Shown here: positions 7,685-13,945 of the stretch, piece by piece
How positions within the stretch are numbered: the stretch's first letter is position 1
How the letters are laid out: each line of letters opens with the position of its first letter
From: an uncultured Catenibacterium sp.
GTDB taxonomy: Bacteria > Bacillota_I > Bacilli_A > Erysipelotrichales > Coprobacillaceae
Length of the DNA stretch: 16,895 nucleotides
Assembly (NCBI RefSeq): GCF_900540665.1
Contig: NZ_UQGV01000057.1
Coordinates: forward strand, 1-16,895
Reading direction: 5' to 3'
Made by a program: the position numbers and the translations under genes
The notes under the pieces: model-generated
Databases searched by the model: none
What the model saw: only the letters and a program-made list of their open reading frames with translations
What the model was told of the DNA's origin: nothing

Positions 7685-7716
7685 TCGGAGGGAAAAACAT
7701 CTCTCCGATTTTTTTC
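7685..7716 (+). terminator. Terminator of the peptide/ABC operon
   Basis: The arms tcggaggga (7685-7693) and tctctccga (7700-7708) pair over 9 positions with one G-U, around a 6-nt loop, followed by an uninterrupted T run (7709-7715). Confidence 0.85.
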
Positions 7717-7752
7717 AATACTCAATAACTTATCTATAGCTCTGTGCTTATA

Positions 7753-7761
7753 TGATATAAT
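7753..7761 (+). promoter_or_regulatory. Extended -10 promoter of the type I toxin
   Basis: TGaTATAAT (TG at 7753-7754, consensus hexamer 7756-7761) is a strong extended -10; no convincing -35 lies 17 bp upstream. Transcription would start near 7768, giving a leader of about 100 nt. The leader contains a perfect 12-bp palindrome ACCGTATACGGT (7776-7787) and a hairpin between ACGAAG (7812-7817) and CTTCGT (7827-7832). Confidence 0.6.
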
Positions 7762-7869
7762 TTTTATGTGAAACAACCGTATACGGTAGGTGGTTATCCT
7801 TGGTCGTTATGACGAAGTACGCAACCCTTCGTAATTCTTCTTTTAAGTTGAAAACGGAGGTGATGCCTA

Positions 7870-7965
7870 ATGACAACGTATGAAATAATCATGATTATGT
7901 TAACATGTTTAACACTTGTTGTTAGATTACTTCTTATCATTATAGATAAGACCGTAAAAAAATAA
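7870..7965 (+). CDS. Small holin-like hydrophobic toxin of a type I toxin-antitoxin system
   Basis: A 31-codon gene encodes a peptide beginning MTTYEIIMIML, followed by one hydrophobic helix (about residues 6-25) and the charged tail DKTVKK. This is the pattern of the Firmicutes holin-like toxin/TxpA-Fst group: short acidic N-terminus, single transmembrane span, Lys-rich end. These act by inserting into the membrane when produced in excess. The ribosome binding site GGAGGTGA (7856-7863) is an 8-nt exact match to the anti-SD, 6 nt from the ATG, and a long structured leader precedes it, typical of such toxins. The stop codon lies in the hairpin that forms the terminator of a convergent antisense RNA (7956-8055). 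A competing 6-codon reading frame starts at 7863. The family call is from pattern recognition. Confidence 0.75.
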   Translation: MTTYEIIMIMLTCLTLVVRLLLIIIDKTVKK

Positions 7966-8055
7966 CTACCTCACTCCCTGGTAAAAGTTTTGAGGTAGTT
8001 ATTCTATCCAAATAAAATCCAAGGACAACCACTTGCTGATTGTTCCTTCTTCGTC
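7956..8055 (-). ncRNA. Antisense RNA antitoxin of the type I module
   Basis: Reading leftward from the promoter at 8059-8087, a transcript of about 100 nt would start near 8055 and end in a hairpin with a 13-bp perfect stem (arms 7991-8003 and 7961-7973, 17-nt loop) followed by a U run from the A tract 7956-7960. On the plus strand the same hairpin lacks a good T tract, so it is primarily the antisense terminator. The RNA is fully complementary to the 3' end of the toxin transcript, including the last codon and the stop. This convergent geometry is that of the RatA/TxpA and RNAII/Fst antitoxins. It also carries GTGGTTGTCCTTGG (8032 to 8019), nearly identical to a toxin-leader segment. Confidence 0.7.
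7961..8003 (-). terminator. Antisense RNA terminator hairpin overlapping the toxin stop
   Basis: AATAACTACCTCA (7961-7973) and TGAGGTAGTTATT (7991-8003) are perfectly complementary. The minus-strand transcript leaves the stem into a U tract. In the plus direction the stem is followed by ctatcc, so toxin mRNA may end here inefficiently and continue. Confidence 0.75.
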
Positions 8056-8058
8056 TTT

Positions 8059-8087
8059 ATTATAGTTTATGCTCATATTAAGGTCAA
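8059..8087 (-). promoter_or_regulatory. Consensus promoter of the antisense RNA
   Basis: On the minus strand, TTGACC (8087-8082) is separated by exactly 17 bp from a perfect TATAAT (8064-8059). It is the best promoter in the window, as expected for an antitoxin RNA that must be in excess over the toxin mRNA. Confidence 0.8.
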
Positions 8088-8126
8088 CATATGCAAATTG
8101 TAGTTTATAGAAAGGTGTTCTGCGTT

Positions 8127-8501
8127 ATGAAAAAAATTTGTTTGATTATTCTTTCTCTTATTCTTTGTGCCTGTTACACTACACCACAATTAGAAGGTAA
8201 ATGGAAATGTGAGAAATCTCCATTAGAAAACAAAGATATCTATACTGCATATCTTACATTAGATATAGACAAAGACTTATCTTTTAACATGTATGATGCA
8301 GAAGCAGGTAATCCTGTAATAAGAGGAAAAATGATCAAGAAAGATCATACACTTACTCTCCAATGTAATCATCTTGATGATTTTGATCCACCTGCTTCAT
8401 GGGAATCTATGCAGACAACTGAAACAATTCAATATTACTTCAAGAATAATAAACTGTATCTAAAGTATAATAACTCTACATTAGTGTTCTACAAGAAATA
8501 G
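8127..8501 (+). CDS. Small hypothetical lipoprotein
   Basis: The 124-aa protein has a short lipoprotein signal: MKK, a hydrophobic core and lipobox L-C-A-C with predicted lipidated C16. The mature part begins YTTPQ and contains the start motif LEGKWKCEKSP, typical of small beta-barrel or lipocalin-like surface proteins, then alternating polar and hydrophobic stretches ending in LYLKYNNSTLVFYKK. No enzymatic motif is visible and I do not recognise a family. The start at 8127 is chosen because AAAGGTG lies 9 nt upstream and the signal peptide begins there; an upstream in-frame ATG at 8091 would spoil the signal. It is monocistronic and convergent with the membrane-protein gene that follows. No convincing own promoter was seen; the strong promoter just upstream points the other way. 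Confidence 0.7.
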   Translation: MKKICLIILSLILCACYTTPQLEGKWKCEKSPLENKDIYTAYLTLDIDKDLSFNMYDAEAGNPVIRGKMIKKDHTLTLQCNHLDDFDPPASWESMQTTETIQYYFKNNKLYLKYNNSTLVFYKK

Positions 8502-8524
8502 AAGATTATATCTTCTGTTTTTTT
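8500..8524 (+). terminator. Terminator between convergent genes
   Basis: AGAAGAT (8500-8506) and ATCTTCT (8510-8516) form a 7-bp stem with a 3-nt loop, followed by g and seven T. It terminates the lipoprotein gene; its left arm overlaps that gene's stop codon and also touches the stop of the convergent minus-strand gene. Confidence 0.75.
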
Positions 8525-9672
8525 ATGCTTTTAATTAAAGCTCCAAACAATACAATAAGTATAATGGCTGAAAGCCAGAACTCTACTTTCATTTCTACAA
8601 GTATGAAACCCACTGAAAAGAGACTGATTAATTGATCAAAGTATTCAGATATATTATTAAAGACAGGAATCATCATCATAGCACCTGTTTCTATCATGAT
8701 GATAATTAAGCATAATACAGGAATTACTATATGATTGATATGACATACCTGAATAAAGAAATAGAGGTTGATTACCGCAATAATATTTAATATATGAATC
8801 AACTGCCCTTTTGGATTCACTAGATAGGAGAGATATCTTGTACTGAATATAATATAAACAGGAAGATAATAAGACAACATTGTCATACTTTCTTTATAAT
8901 CCCCTATTCTATAGGCAAGATAGAAGATGAGTATTCCTACAATGACATCAATGATTAATCCAATCTTACGATTTCTTCTTTTCTTATAGAGTTTCATCTC
9001 TTCTAGAGTAAGAGGTGGAAGATGATGTTTTTCTCTTTTACGATTGAATTCTTCATTCTGTTTCTTTAGTATATCATTCACATAATCATTAGATTGTGAT
9101 TGTGCTTCTTCACTATAGTAGCTGATTGTATTTTGATGAGTATATGTATAATACACCTGATAGAGTGTACCAATAATAAGAAGAACTATACTTATAAAAA
9201 GAGGAATCATATAAGGAACTGAAATAGACGGTAATATGAATACAAGAGCCAATACAATATAATCTAGTAGAATATTATATCGCTTATTTTTCATAATAAG
9301 GTCTATAAGAATGATTACAATCATTGATTCTACGACTTTTCCTCCTGCATGAGATGTTGGTTCAAGAATAAGATAGAATACATAGTTCCATAAAAAGATT
9401 GTGTATTTAAAGAAACTGTTAATCCATGTGGTTTTCTTTCCTTGATCATGGAAATAGTTCTTAATGAATGTGTCATGATCTTCCTTAATAAGTGTATTTA
9501 ATTCTTTATGATTCATCTGTGCTGTGATTAATAAATCTAACAAGCTCATAAGTATATCATTCGCATAGAATCCTGGGTAATGTCTCTCTTGTGCATATTG
9601 ATATGCCTTGTCATAGAATACCTGATAGTCTCCTGTTAATTGATTTCTTAATGTTTTATATTCCGCAATCAT
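8506..9672 (-). CDS. Multi-pass membrane protein paired with PadR regulator
   Basis: The 388-aa protein has a soluble helical N-terminus (1-80) whose pattern, with a helical repeat ending NDILMSLLDLLITAQ and then KEDHDTFIKNYF, recalls the DUF1048/DUF1129 proteins often encoded next to PadR regulators. Two or three hydrophobic segments follow (about 88-103, 113-128, 134-173), then a basic cytoplasmic stretch (about 190-236) and about five further segments (238-380). No catalytic motif is visible. GGAGG inside the end of the PadR gene precedes the ATG (9672), with only 2 nt between the PadR stop and this start, so the two form one operon. Function unknown; PadR partners of this type often respond to membrane stress or antibiotics, which is inference. 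Confidence 0.7.
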   Translation of the reverse strand: MIAEYKTLRNQLTGDYQVFYDKAYQYAQERHYPGFYANDILMSLLDLLITAQMNHKELNTLIKEDHDTFIKNYFHDQGKKTTWINSFFKYTIFLWNYVFYLILEPTSHAGGKVVESMIVIILIDLIMKNKRYNILLDYIVLALVFILPSISVPYMIPLFISIVLLIIGTLYQVYYTYTHQNTISYYSEEAQSQSNDYVNDILKKQNEEFNRKREKHHLPPLTLEEMKLYKKRRNRKIGLIIDVIVGILIFYLAYRIGDYKESMTMLSYYLPVYIIFSTRYLSYLVNPKGQLIHILNIIAVINLYFFIQVCHINHIVIPVLCLIIIMIETGAMMMIPVFNNISEYFDQLISLFSVGFILVEMKVEFWLSAIILIVLFGALIKSIKKQKI

Positions 9673-9674
9673 AC

Positions 9675-9989
9675 CTAATCCTCCAAAATCTTTTCTACAA
9701 TACCTGTTATCTTATAATAAGAATGTTTAAATTCTCTCAAATAGACTAATCCTTCATCAGTGATCTTATAGTATTTTCTATAAGGTCCTGCTTCTGATTT
9801 CACTTGTCTACATGATAAATATCCCTTCTTAGACAAACGTGTTAATATCGGATAGAATGTCCCTTCTCCTACATTCTCAAAGCCATACTTCTCTAGTTCT
9901 ACCAATAGTTCATAACCATAAGTTTCCTTATGACTAATAAGAGAAAGAATACACCCTTCCAACATTCCTTTCATCAATTGTGTATCCAT
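9675..9989 (-). CDS. PadR-family transcriptional repressor
   Basis: This 104-aa winged-helix regulator has the standard PadR features: MDTQLMKGMLEGCILSLI at the start, the recognition region ETYGYELLVELEKYGF, then VGEGTFYPILTRLSKKGYL and the wing with SEAGPYRKYYKITDEG, followed by the C-terminal dimerisation helix. Small (about 105-aa) PadR proteins of the LmrR type bind hydrophobic drugs and repress a neighbouring membrane-protein gene. The start at 9989 is supported by AGGTGA on the minus strand; a longer frame from 10055 would translate the operator region. The gene is first in an operon with the downstream membrane protein, and two tandem inverted repeats cover its promoter, so autorepression is likely. 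Confidence 0.9.
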   Translation of the reverse strand: MDTQLMKGMLEGCILSLISHKETYGYELLVELEKYGFENVGEGTFYPILTRLSKKGYLSCRQVKSEAGPYRKYYKITDEGLVYLREFKHSYYKITGIVEKILED

Positions 9990-9998
9990 TATGTCACC

Positions 9999-10017
9999 TA
10001 CTTTGTAATGCAAAGTA
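9999..10017. promoter_or_regulatory. PadR operator, promoter-proximal copy
   Basis: TACTTTG-TAATG-CAAAGTA is a perfect 7-bp inverted repeat with a 5-bp centre, overlapping the -10 (TATACT on the minus strand, 10019-10014) of the padR operon. It lies 9 bp upstream of the start codon. Confidence 0.65.
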
Positions 10018-10043
10018 TACACTACTTGGTTATACAAAGTAAA
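10014..10043 (-). promoter_or_regulatory. Promoter of the padR operon
   Basis: On the minus strand TTTACT (10043-10038) and TATACT (10019-10014) are 18 bp apart, with TG immediately before the -10. Both elements lie inside the inverted repeats, so repressor binding would block RNA polymerase. Confidence 0.5.
10023..10041. promoter_or_regulatory. PadR operator, second copy
   Basis: TACTTGG-TTATA-CAAAGTA has the same 19-bp geometry as the operator at 9999-10017, with one mismatch between arms. The centres are 24 bp apart, and this copy covers the weak -35 TTTACT (minus, 10043-10038). Confidence 0.6.
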
Positions 10044-10067
10044 GAAATAATGCATAATTCAAAAAAG

Positions 10068-10119
10068 TTCTTAAGTGTTTCTTAATTTCCACATAAATTA
10101 CACATATTAGATATATAAT
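10068..10119 (+). promoter_or_regulatory. Promoter region of the polysaccharide deacetylase gene
   Basis: A consensus -10 TATAAT (10114-10119) lies 40 bp before the ATG, without a clear -35. Upstream, TTCTTAA is repeated exactly at 10068-10074 and 10079-10085, an 11-bp period typical of OmpR-family response-regulator boxes. Regulation by such a factor is inference. Confidence 0.4.
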
Positions 10120-10158
10120 ACAAAATTGTTGAAGATATTAAGTTAAGGGAGATCAAAA

Positions 10159-11571
10159 ATGAAAAAACGTCATTTAAGAAAAAGAGTTTATGTCCTTATT
10201 GGATGTATTGTGGCTCTCATGATTGGTTTAGGTGTTTATTTTATGACTCGTCCTGCTATTAGTTTTAATCATAGTACACAGGATATAGAAATAAATTCCA
10301 CTTATAAGCCTATGTCATTTATTAAAAAAGTAAGCGGTAATAAGAGTGATGTGAATGTAGATGATTCTAAAGTTAACGTCAAAAAACTTGGAAAGTACAA
10401 GATTACTTATACATTAAACAAGAAGAACTATGTATTAAATGTAGAAGTTGTAGATACTAAGAAACCTACATTTAAGGTAGTGAATAAAGCTGTAGAAGTA
10501 GGTACTAAAGTTAAAGCAAGTGAATTTGTGACTGATATTAAAGATGAAACAAAGACTAAGACTTACTTTAAGAAAGATGTATCTTTTGATAAAGAAGGTA
10601 CACAGAAAGTTACTGTTGTCGTAGAAGATCAAGGTGGTAATAAGACTGAAAAAGAAGTAAATGTGAAAGTTGTAAAGGATACTAAAGCACCATTACTTGC
10701 AGGTCTTCAGAATTATGATACTACTGTAGGTTCTAATATTGATTTCATGAAAGGTATTACTGTAGAAGATGATTTTGATAAGAATCCTAAAGTTACAGTA
10801 GACAGCAGTAAAGTAGATTTTGGAAAAGCAGGTACTTATAAAGTCATCTATACAACTAAAGATAAGTCTGGTAATGAAAGAAAGTATACACAGACTGTTG
10901 TTGTAAATAATCCACGTCCTGCCAATGCGATTGCGCCAAGTGGGGAAAAGGTTGTTTATCTTACATTTGATGATGGACCTTCTCAGAATACTCAGCGTGT
11001 GTTAGATATTCTTGATAGATATAATGCGAAAGCAACATTCTTTGTGACTGGTAATGGTCAGAAATATAACTACTTAATTAAAGAAGCACATAAGAGAGGT
11101 CATACAATTGGTCTTCATACTTATTGTCATGATTATCGTAGAGTGTATGCATCTACTGATGCTTACTTTAATGATTTAAATAATGTAGGTAATATGGTTA
11201 AGGGATTAATTGGATTTACTCCTCGTTATATTAGATTCCCTGGAGGAAGTTCTAATACAGTTTCTAGACATTATTCTGCAGGTATCATGAGTCGTCTTAC
11301 TAGAATGGTACAGGAAAAAGGTTATCAGTATTATGACTGGAATGTCAGCAGTGGCGATGCATCAGGTAATAACGTACCTACTGCAAGACTTATTGCGAAC
11401 TCAACTGCTTCTCGTAATAATCAGATTATGATCTTATGTCATGATACAGCTGCAAAGAATACAACTGTAGAAGCTTTACCTAAAATTATCGAACATTATA
11501 AAAATCTTGGTTATACATTCAAGGGTATTGATGATACAACATTTACACCTCATCAAAGAGTATTAAACTAA
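10159..11571 (+). CDS. Cell-surface polysaccharide deacetylase (NodB/CE4) with Ig-like domains
   Basis: This 470-aa extracytoplasmic enzyme removes acetyl groups from a surface polysaccharide, most often peptidoglycan GlcNAc or MurNAc. A basic N-terminus and one hydrophobic helix (about 10-29) anchor it without an obvious cleavage site. Three beta-rich Ig-like repeats follow (about 35-98, 101-173, 176-250), each with a K/Y-rich strand end such as GKYKITYT or GTYKVIYTT and D-K-A-P/D-T-K-K-P junctions. The NodB domain (265-455) has all the CE4 motifs: TFDDGPS with D271/D272, the metal His pair H320 and H324 in HTYCHD, RFPGG (359-363), YDWNVSSGD (392-400) and the ILCHD motif with H428. The ribosome binding site GGGAG is 6 nt upstream. 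It is monocistronic, with its own terminator, and divergent from padR. Peptidoglycan deacetylation giving lysozyme resistance is the likely role. Confidence 0.9.
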   Translation: MKKRHLRKRVYVLIGCIVALMIGLGVYFMTRPAISFNHSTQDIEINSTYKPMSFIKKVSGNKSDVNVDDSKVNVKKLGKYKITYTLNKKNYVLNVEVVDTKKPTFKVVNKAVEVGTKVKASEFVTDIKDETKTKTYFKKDVSFDKEGTQKVTVVVEDQGGNKTEKEVNVKVVKDTKAPLLAGLQNYDTTVGSNIDFMKGITVEDDFDKNPKVTVDSSKVDFGKAGTYKVIYTTKDKSGNERKYTQTVVVNNPRPANAIAPSGEKVVYLTFDDGPSQNTQRVLDILDRYNAKATFFVTGNGQKYNYLIKEAHKRGHTIGLHTYCHDYRRVYASTDAYFNDLNNVGNMVKGLIGFTPRYIRFPGGSSNTVSRHYSAGIMSRLTRMVQEKGYQYYDWNVSSGDASGNNVPTARLIANSTASRNNQIMILCHDTAAKNTTVEALPKIIEHYKNLGYTFKGIDDTTFTPHQRVLN

Positions 11572-11595
11572 AGCCTCATCCGAGGCTTTTTCTTT
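11570..11595 (+). terminator. Terminator of the deacetylase gene
   Basis: AAAGCCTC (11570-11577) and GAGGCTTT (11582-11589) form an 8-bp GC-rich stem with a 4-nt loop, overlapping the stop codon end and followed by T-rich sequence. Confidence 0.9.
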
Positions 11596-11611
11596 TGCTA
11601 TTCTATATTTT

Positions 11612-11654
11612 TTGTTTATTATTCATATTTTCATGATATAATTTTTTCGAAAAA
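11612..11654 (+). promoter_or_regulatory. Promoter of the molybdenum-hydroxylase operon
   Basis: An extended -10 TGaTATAAT (TG at 11634-11635, hexamer 11637-11642) follows a T-rich stretch with weak -35 candidates (TTGTTT at 11612 or TTTATT at 11615). A 12-bp perfect palindrome TTTTTCGAAAAA (11643-11654) sits exactly over the expected start of transcription and could be an operator. Confidence 0.55.
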
Positions 11655-11685
11655 TAAACTGAATTATGTCGTAAGGAGATTGGTT

Positions 11686-12678
11686 TTGAAAAAAAGAATT
11701 ATTTCAATTGTTTGTCTATTTTTACTCATCTCATTATTACCTGGATGTTCTTCAGATAAAAAAGAAGAGTCTGATGCAATTATTGTAAATGACCAGATAG
11801 GGCGTCAGATTACAATTAAAGACCAAGTAAAACGTGTCGTTAGCACTTCATATATAACAACTTCTACATGCTTAGCACTAGGAGTAAATGATCAGTTAAT
11901 TGGTATAGAGAAGAATGCTTCTTCTAGAAGCATTTATCAAAAGACTGATCCTGATTTATTAGAACTACCTCAGGTAGGATGTGATGTGAGCCTTATCGCA
12001 AAGACTGACCCTGATGTAGTATTTATGATGAAAGAGAATGAGAATCTTATTGAGGATTTTGAAGAAAGACATATAAAAGTTATTGTGGTTGATCCTTCTA
12101 GTGAAAAGAAGTATGATACCATGGTTTCACTTATTGCGAAAGTTTGTGGTAAACAAAACAATGCGAAGAAGTTAAAGAACTACTATAGTACTAAAAAGAG
12201 TAAGATGAACAGTTTAGGTACTTCTAATAAGCATGTTTATATTGCTTCAAAAGAGTCTATTTATAAACCTGTCACACCTTCTATGTTTCAAAGTACTATA
12301 CTAGACATGGCGCATGTAAAAAATGCTGCAGCGAGTATTAAAGGTGTAGACTACCCTACTATTGCGTTAGAAACATTATTAACTTTAAACCCAGATATGG
12401 TGATCATGCCTCATAATGCTTCTTATTCAAAAGATTCTATTTATAACTATGAATTCTTCTCATCACTTGATATAGTGAAGAACAAGAAGATTTATATTAT
12501 GCCTGAAGTGGTTGAATCATGGTTGGATCCTGTTCCTTCTCATATTCTTGCATCACTCTGGCTATCATGTGTACTTCATCCTCATGATTATACATATGAG
12601 AATTATAAAAAGGATGTAATAGATTTTTATAAAGAGTTTTATGGTTTTAGTCTTGATGAATCACTTATCACAAAATAG
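11686..12678 (+). CDS. Class III (BtuF/FecB/MolA-type) substrate-binding lipoprotein
   Basis: This 330-aa ABC-importer binding protein has a lipoprotein signal (hydrophobic 4-18, lipobox L-P-G-C with C21). The mature protein shows the helical-backbone metal-receptor fold: VNDQIGRQITIKDQVKRVVS at the start, a first lobe with KTDPDVVFMM, and a second lobe with YPTIALETLLTLNPDMVIM, ending in the ESWLDPVPSHILASLWL helix. Members bind vitamin B12, haem, siderophores or, in MolA, molybdate/tungstate. The start is TTG 11686 because AAGGAG (11673-11678) is 7 nt upstream; the earlier TTG at 11680 is only 1 nt away. It is first in the operon with a molybdoenzyme, which makes an oxyanion or enzyme-related ligand plausible. 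No permease or ATPase for it is in the window. Confidence 0.82.
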   Translation: MKKRIISIVCLFLLISLLPGCSSDKKEESDAIIVNDQIGRQITIKDQVKRVVSTSYITTSTCLALGVNDQLIGIEKNASSRSIYQKTDPDLLELPQVGCDVSLIAKTDPDVVFMMKENENLIEDFEERHIKVIVVDPSSEKKYDTMVSLIAKVCGKQNNAKKLKNYYSTKKSKMNSLGTSNKHVYIASKESIYKPVTPSMFQSTILDMAHVKNAAASIKGVDYPTIALETLLTLNPDMVIMPHNASYSKDSIYNYEFFSSLDIVKNKKIYIMPEVVESWLDPVPSHILASLWLSCVLHPHDYTYENYKKDVIDFYKEFYGFSLDESLITK

Positions 12679-12693
12679 AAAGGATAGAAAAAG

Positions 12694-13467
12694 ATGTTAA
12701 ATATTCAGGAATATGTAAGACCTCAGTCGCTTGAGGAAGCTTATGAACTCGTTCAGAACAGAAAAAACATTATTGTAGGTGGTATGTTATGGTTGAAGAT
12801 GATGAATAGATCAGTTGAAAAGGCAATTGATTTATGTGATCTTCATTTAGATACTATTGAAGAAGATGATGAACAGTTTACTATTGGTGCAATGGTGACA
12901 TTACGTCAGTTAGAAACTCATGAAGGATTAAATGCTTATACACATGATGCAATGAAGCATAGTGTAGAACATATTATTGGTGTGCAGTTTAGAAACTGTG
13001 CGACTGTGGGAGGTTCTATTTTTGGTCGTTATGGTTTCTCTGATGTATTATCTATGTTTATGGGATTAGATGCTTATGTAGAATTATATAACGGTGGTAT
13101 TGTGCCTATGAGAGAGTTTGCTTGGATGCGTCCTTCTCTTGATATTCTTGTACGTGTTATTGTAAAGAAGACACCTATTAAGGTTTGTTATAAGTCACAG
13201 AGAAATGTAAGTACTGATTTCCCTGTTCTTACTTGTTGTGCAAGTTATATGAATGATACTTATTCTGTAGTAATTGGTGGTCGTCCTTTAAAGGCAATTG
13301 CTTATGAGAAACAGATGGAATTAAATGATGAGTCTATTGAAGCGTTTATTGAAGAAGTATCTTCTGAAATCAAACTTGGAAGCAATAACTTAGGTAGTGC
13401 AGAATATCGTCAGAAGCTTGTAAAGGTTCTTATGAGACGTTCATTAAAGGAATTGGAGGCACAGTAA
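12694..13467 (+). CDS. Molybdenum hydroxylase FAD subunit (XdhB/CoxM type)
   Basis: This 257-aa FAD-binding subunit carries electrons from the iron-sulfur subunit to an acceptor. The N-terminal FAD-binding part has IIVGGMLWLK (26-35), where the family usually has AGGT(D/N), and RNCATVGGSIFGRYGFSD (100-117), the second conserved flavin loop. The C-terminal part (about 155-255) contains the CO-dehydrogenase-flavoprotein type domain with RPLKAIAYEK and NNLGSAEYR. It is slightly shorter than typical 280-300-aa members, and the first Gly-rich loop deviates, so cofactor affinity may differ. The ribosome binding site AAAGGA is about 10 nt before ATG 12694. The gene follows the binding lipoprotein by 15 nt and precedes the 2Fe-2S gene by 1 nt, in the order FAD, FeS, Moco. 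Confidence 0.9.
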   Translation: MLNIQEYVRPQSLEEAYELVQNRKNIIVGGMLWLKMMNRSVEKAIDLCDLHLDTIEEDDEQFTIGAMVTLRQLETHEGLNAYTHDAMKHSVEHIIGVQFRNCATVGGSIFGRYGFSDVLSMFMGLDAYVELYNGGIVPMREFAWMRPSLDILVRVIVKKTPIKVCYKSQRNVSTDFPVLTCCASYMNDTYSVVIGGRPLKAIAYEKQMELNDESIEAFIEEVSSEIKLGSNNLGSAEYRQKLVKVLMRRSLKELEAQ

Positions 13468-13468
13468 G

Positions 13469-13945
13469 ATGGAAATTACAATTACATTAAATGGAAAAAC
13501 AATGACTCGTAGTATTTTACCTGATACTCTTCTTATTGATTTTGTAAGAAGTGAACATTGTCTTAGTGTTAAAAGAGGTTGTGATACAAGTAACTGTGGA
13601 TTATGTACAGTATTATTAGACAACAAGCCTGTTCTTTCTTGTAGTGTTCTTGCAGCTAGAGCTGCAGGTCACGAAGTGACTACTTTAGAAGGGCTACAGG
13701 AAAAGGCAAGACCTCTTGCTGAATTTATTGCTGATCAGGGTGCTGAACAGTGTGGTTTCTGTAATCCTGGATTTATGATGAATACAATCGCATTACTAGA
13801 AGAAAATAAAGATCCAAGTGATGATGAAATCAGAGCATTCTTATCTGGTAACCTTTGTCGTTGTTCTGGTTATGAAGGACAATTAAGAGGTATTAGAAAC
13901 TATATTAATTACTGCAAGGAAAATGGAAAGGAAGTGTTAGGATGA
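13469..13945 (+). CDS. Molybdenum hydroxylase 2Fe-2S subunit (XdhC/CoxS type)
   Basis: The 158-aa protein has both iron-sulfur centres of the family. The plant-ferredoxin-type cluster is held by C38, C43, C46 and C58 (CDTSNCGLC and LSC). The C-terminal helical cluster uses C95, C98, C130 and C132 (QCGFCNPGFMM and NLCRCSGYEG). All eight ligands are present. It passes electrons from the molybdenum site to the FAD subunit. Length is normal for the family. GGAGG (13454-13458) inside the end of the FAD gene serves ATG 13469, and the gene overlaps the large subunit gene by 4 nt (ATGA at 13942-13945), so the subunits are made in a coupled ratio. Confidence 0.95.
   Translation: MEITITLNGKTMTRSILPDTLLIDFVRSEHCLSVKRGCDTSNCGLCTVLLDNKPVLSCSVLAARAAGHEVTTLEGLQEKARPLAEFIADQGAEQCGFCNPGFMMNTIALLEENKDPSDDEIRAFLSGNLCRCSGYEGQLRGIRNYINYCKENGKEVLG

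Larger units (their letters stand above)
7790..8032. repeat. Inverted repeat flanking the toxin gene
   Basis: GTGGTTATCCTTGG (7790-7803) in the toxin leader and CCAAGGACAACCAC (8019-8032) downstream are inverted copies with 13 of 14 positions pairing. A toxin transcript that reads past the hairpin could fold its 5' and 3' ends together; the antisense RNA carries the same sequence as the leader and could compete for the 3' copy. Confidence 0.7.

Noticed and set aside
7863..7883. 6-codon frame overlapping the toxin start (ATG at 7863)
   Set aside because: Its ATG overlaps the SD itself, leaving no spacing, so it is unlikely to be translated; the ATG at 7870 has ideal spacing.
10435..10632. Minus-strand ORF inside the deacetylase gene
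   Set aside because: Phe/Ile/Ser-rich antisense shadow of the Lys/Val-rich Ig-like region.
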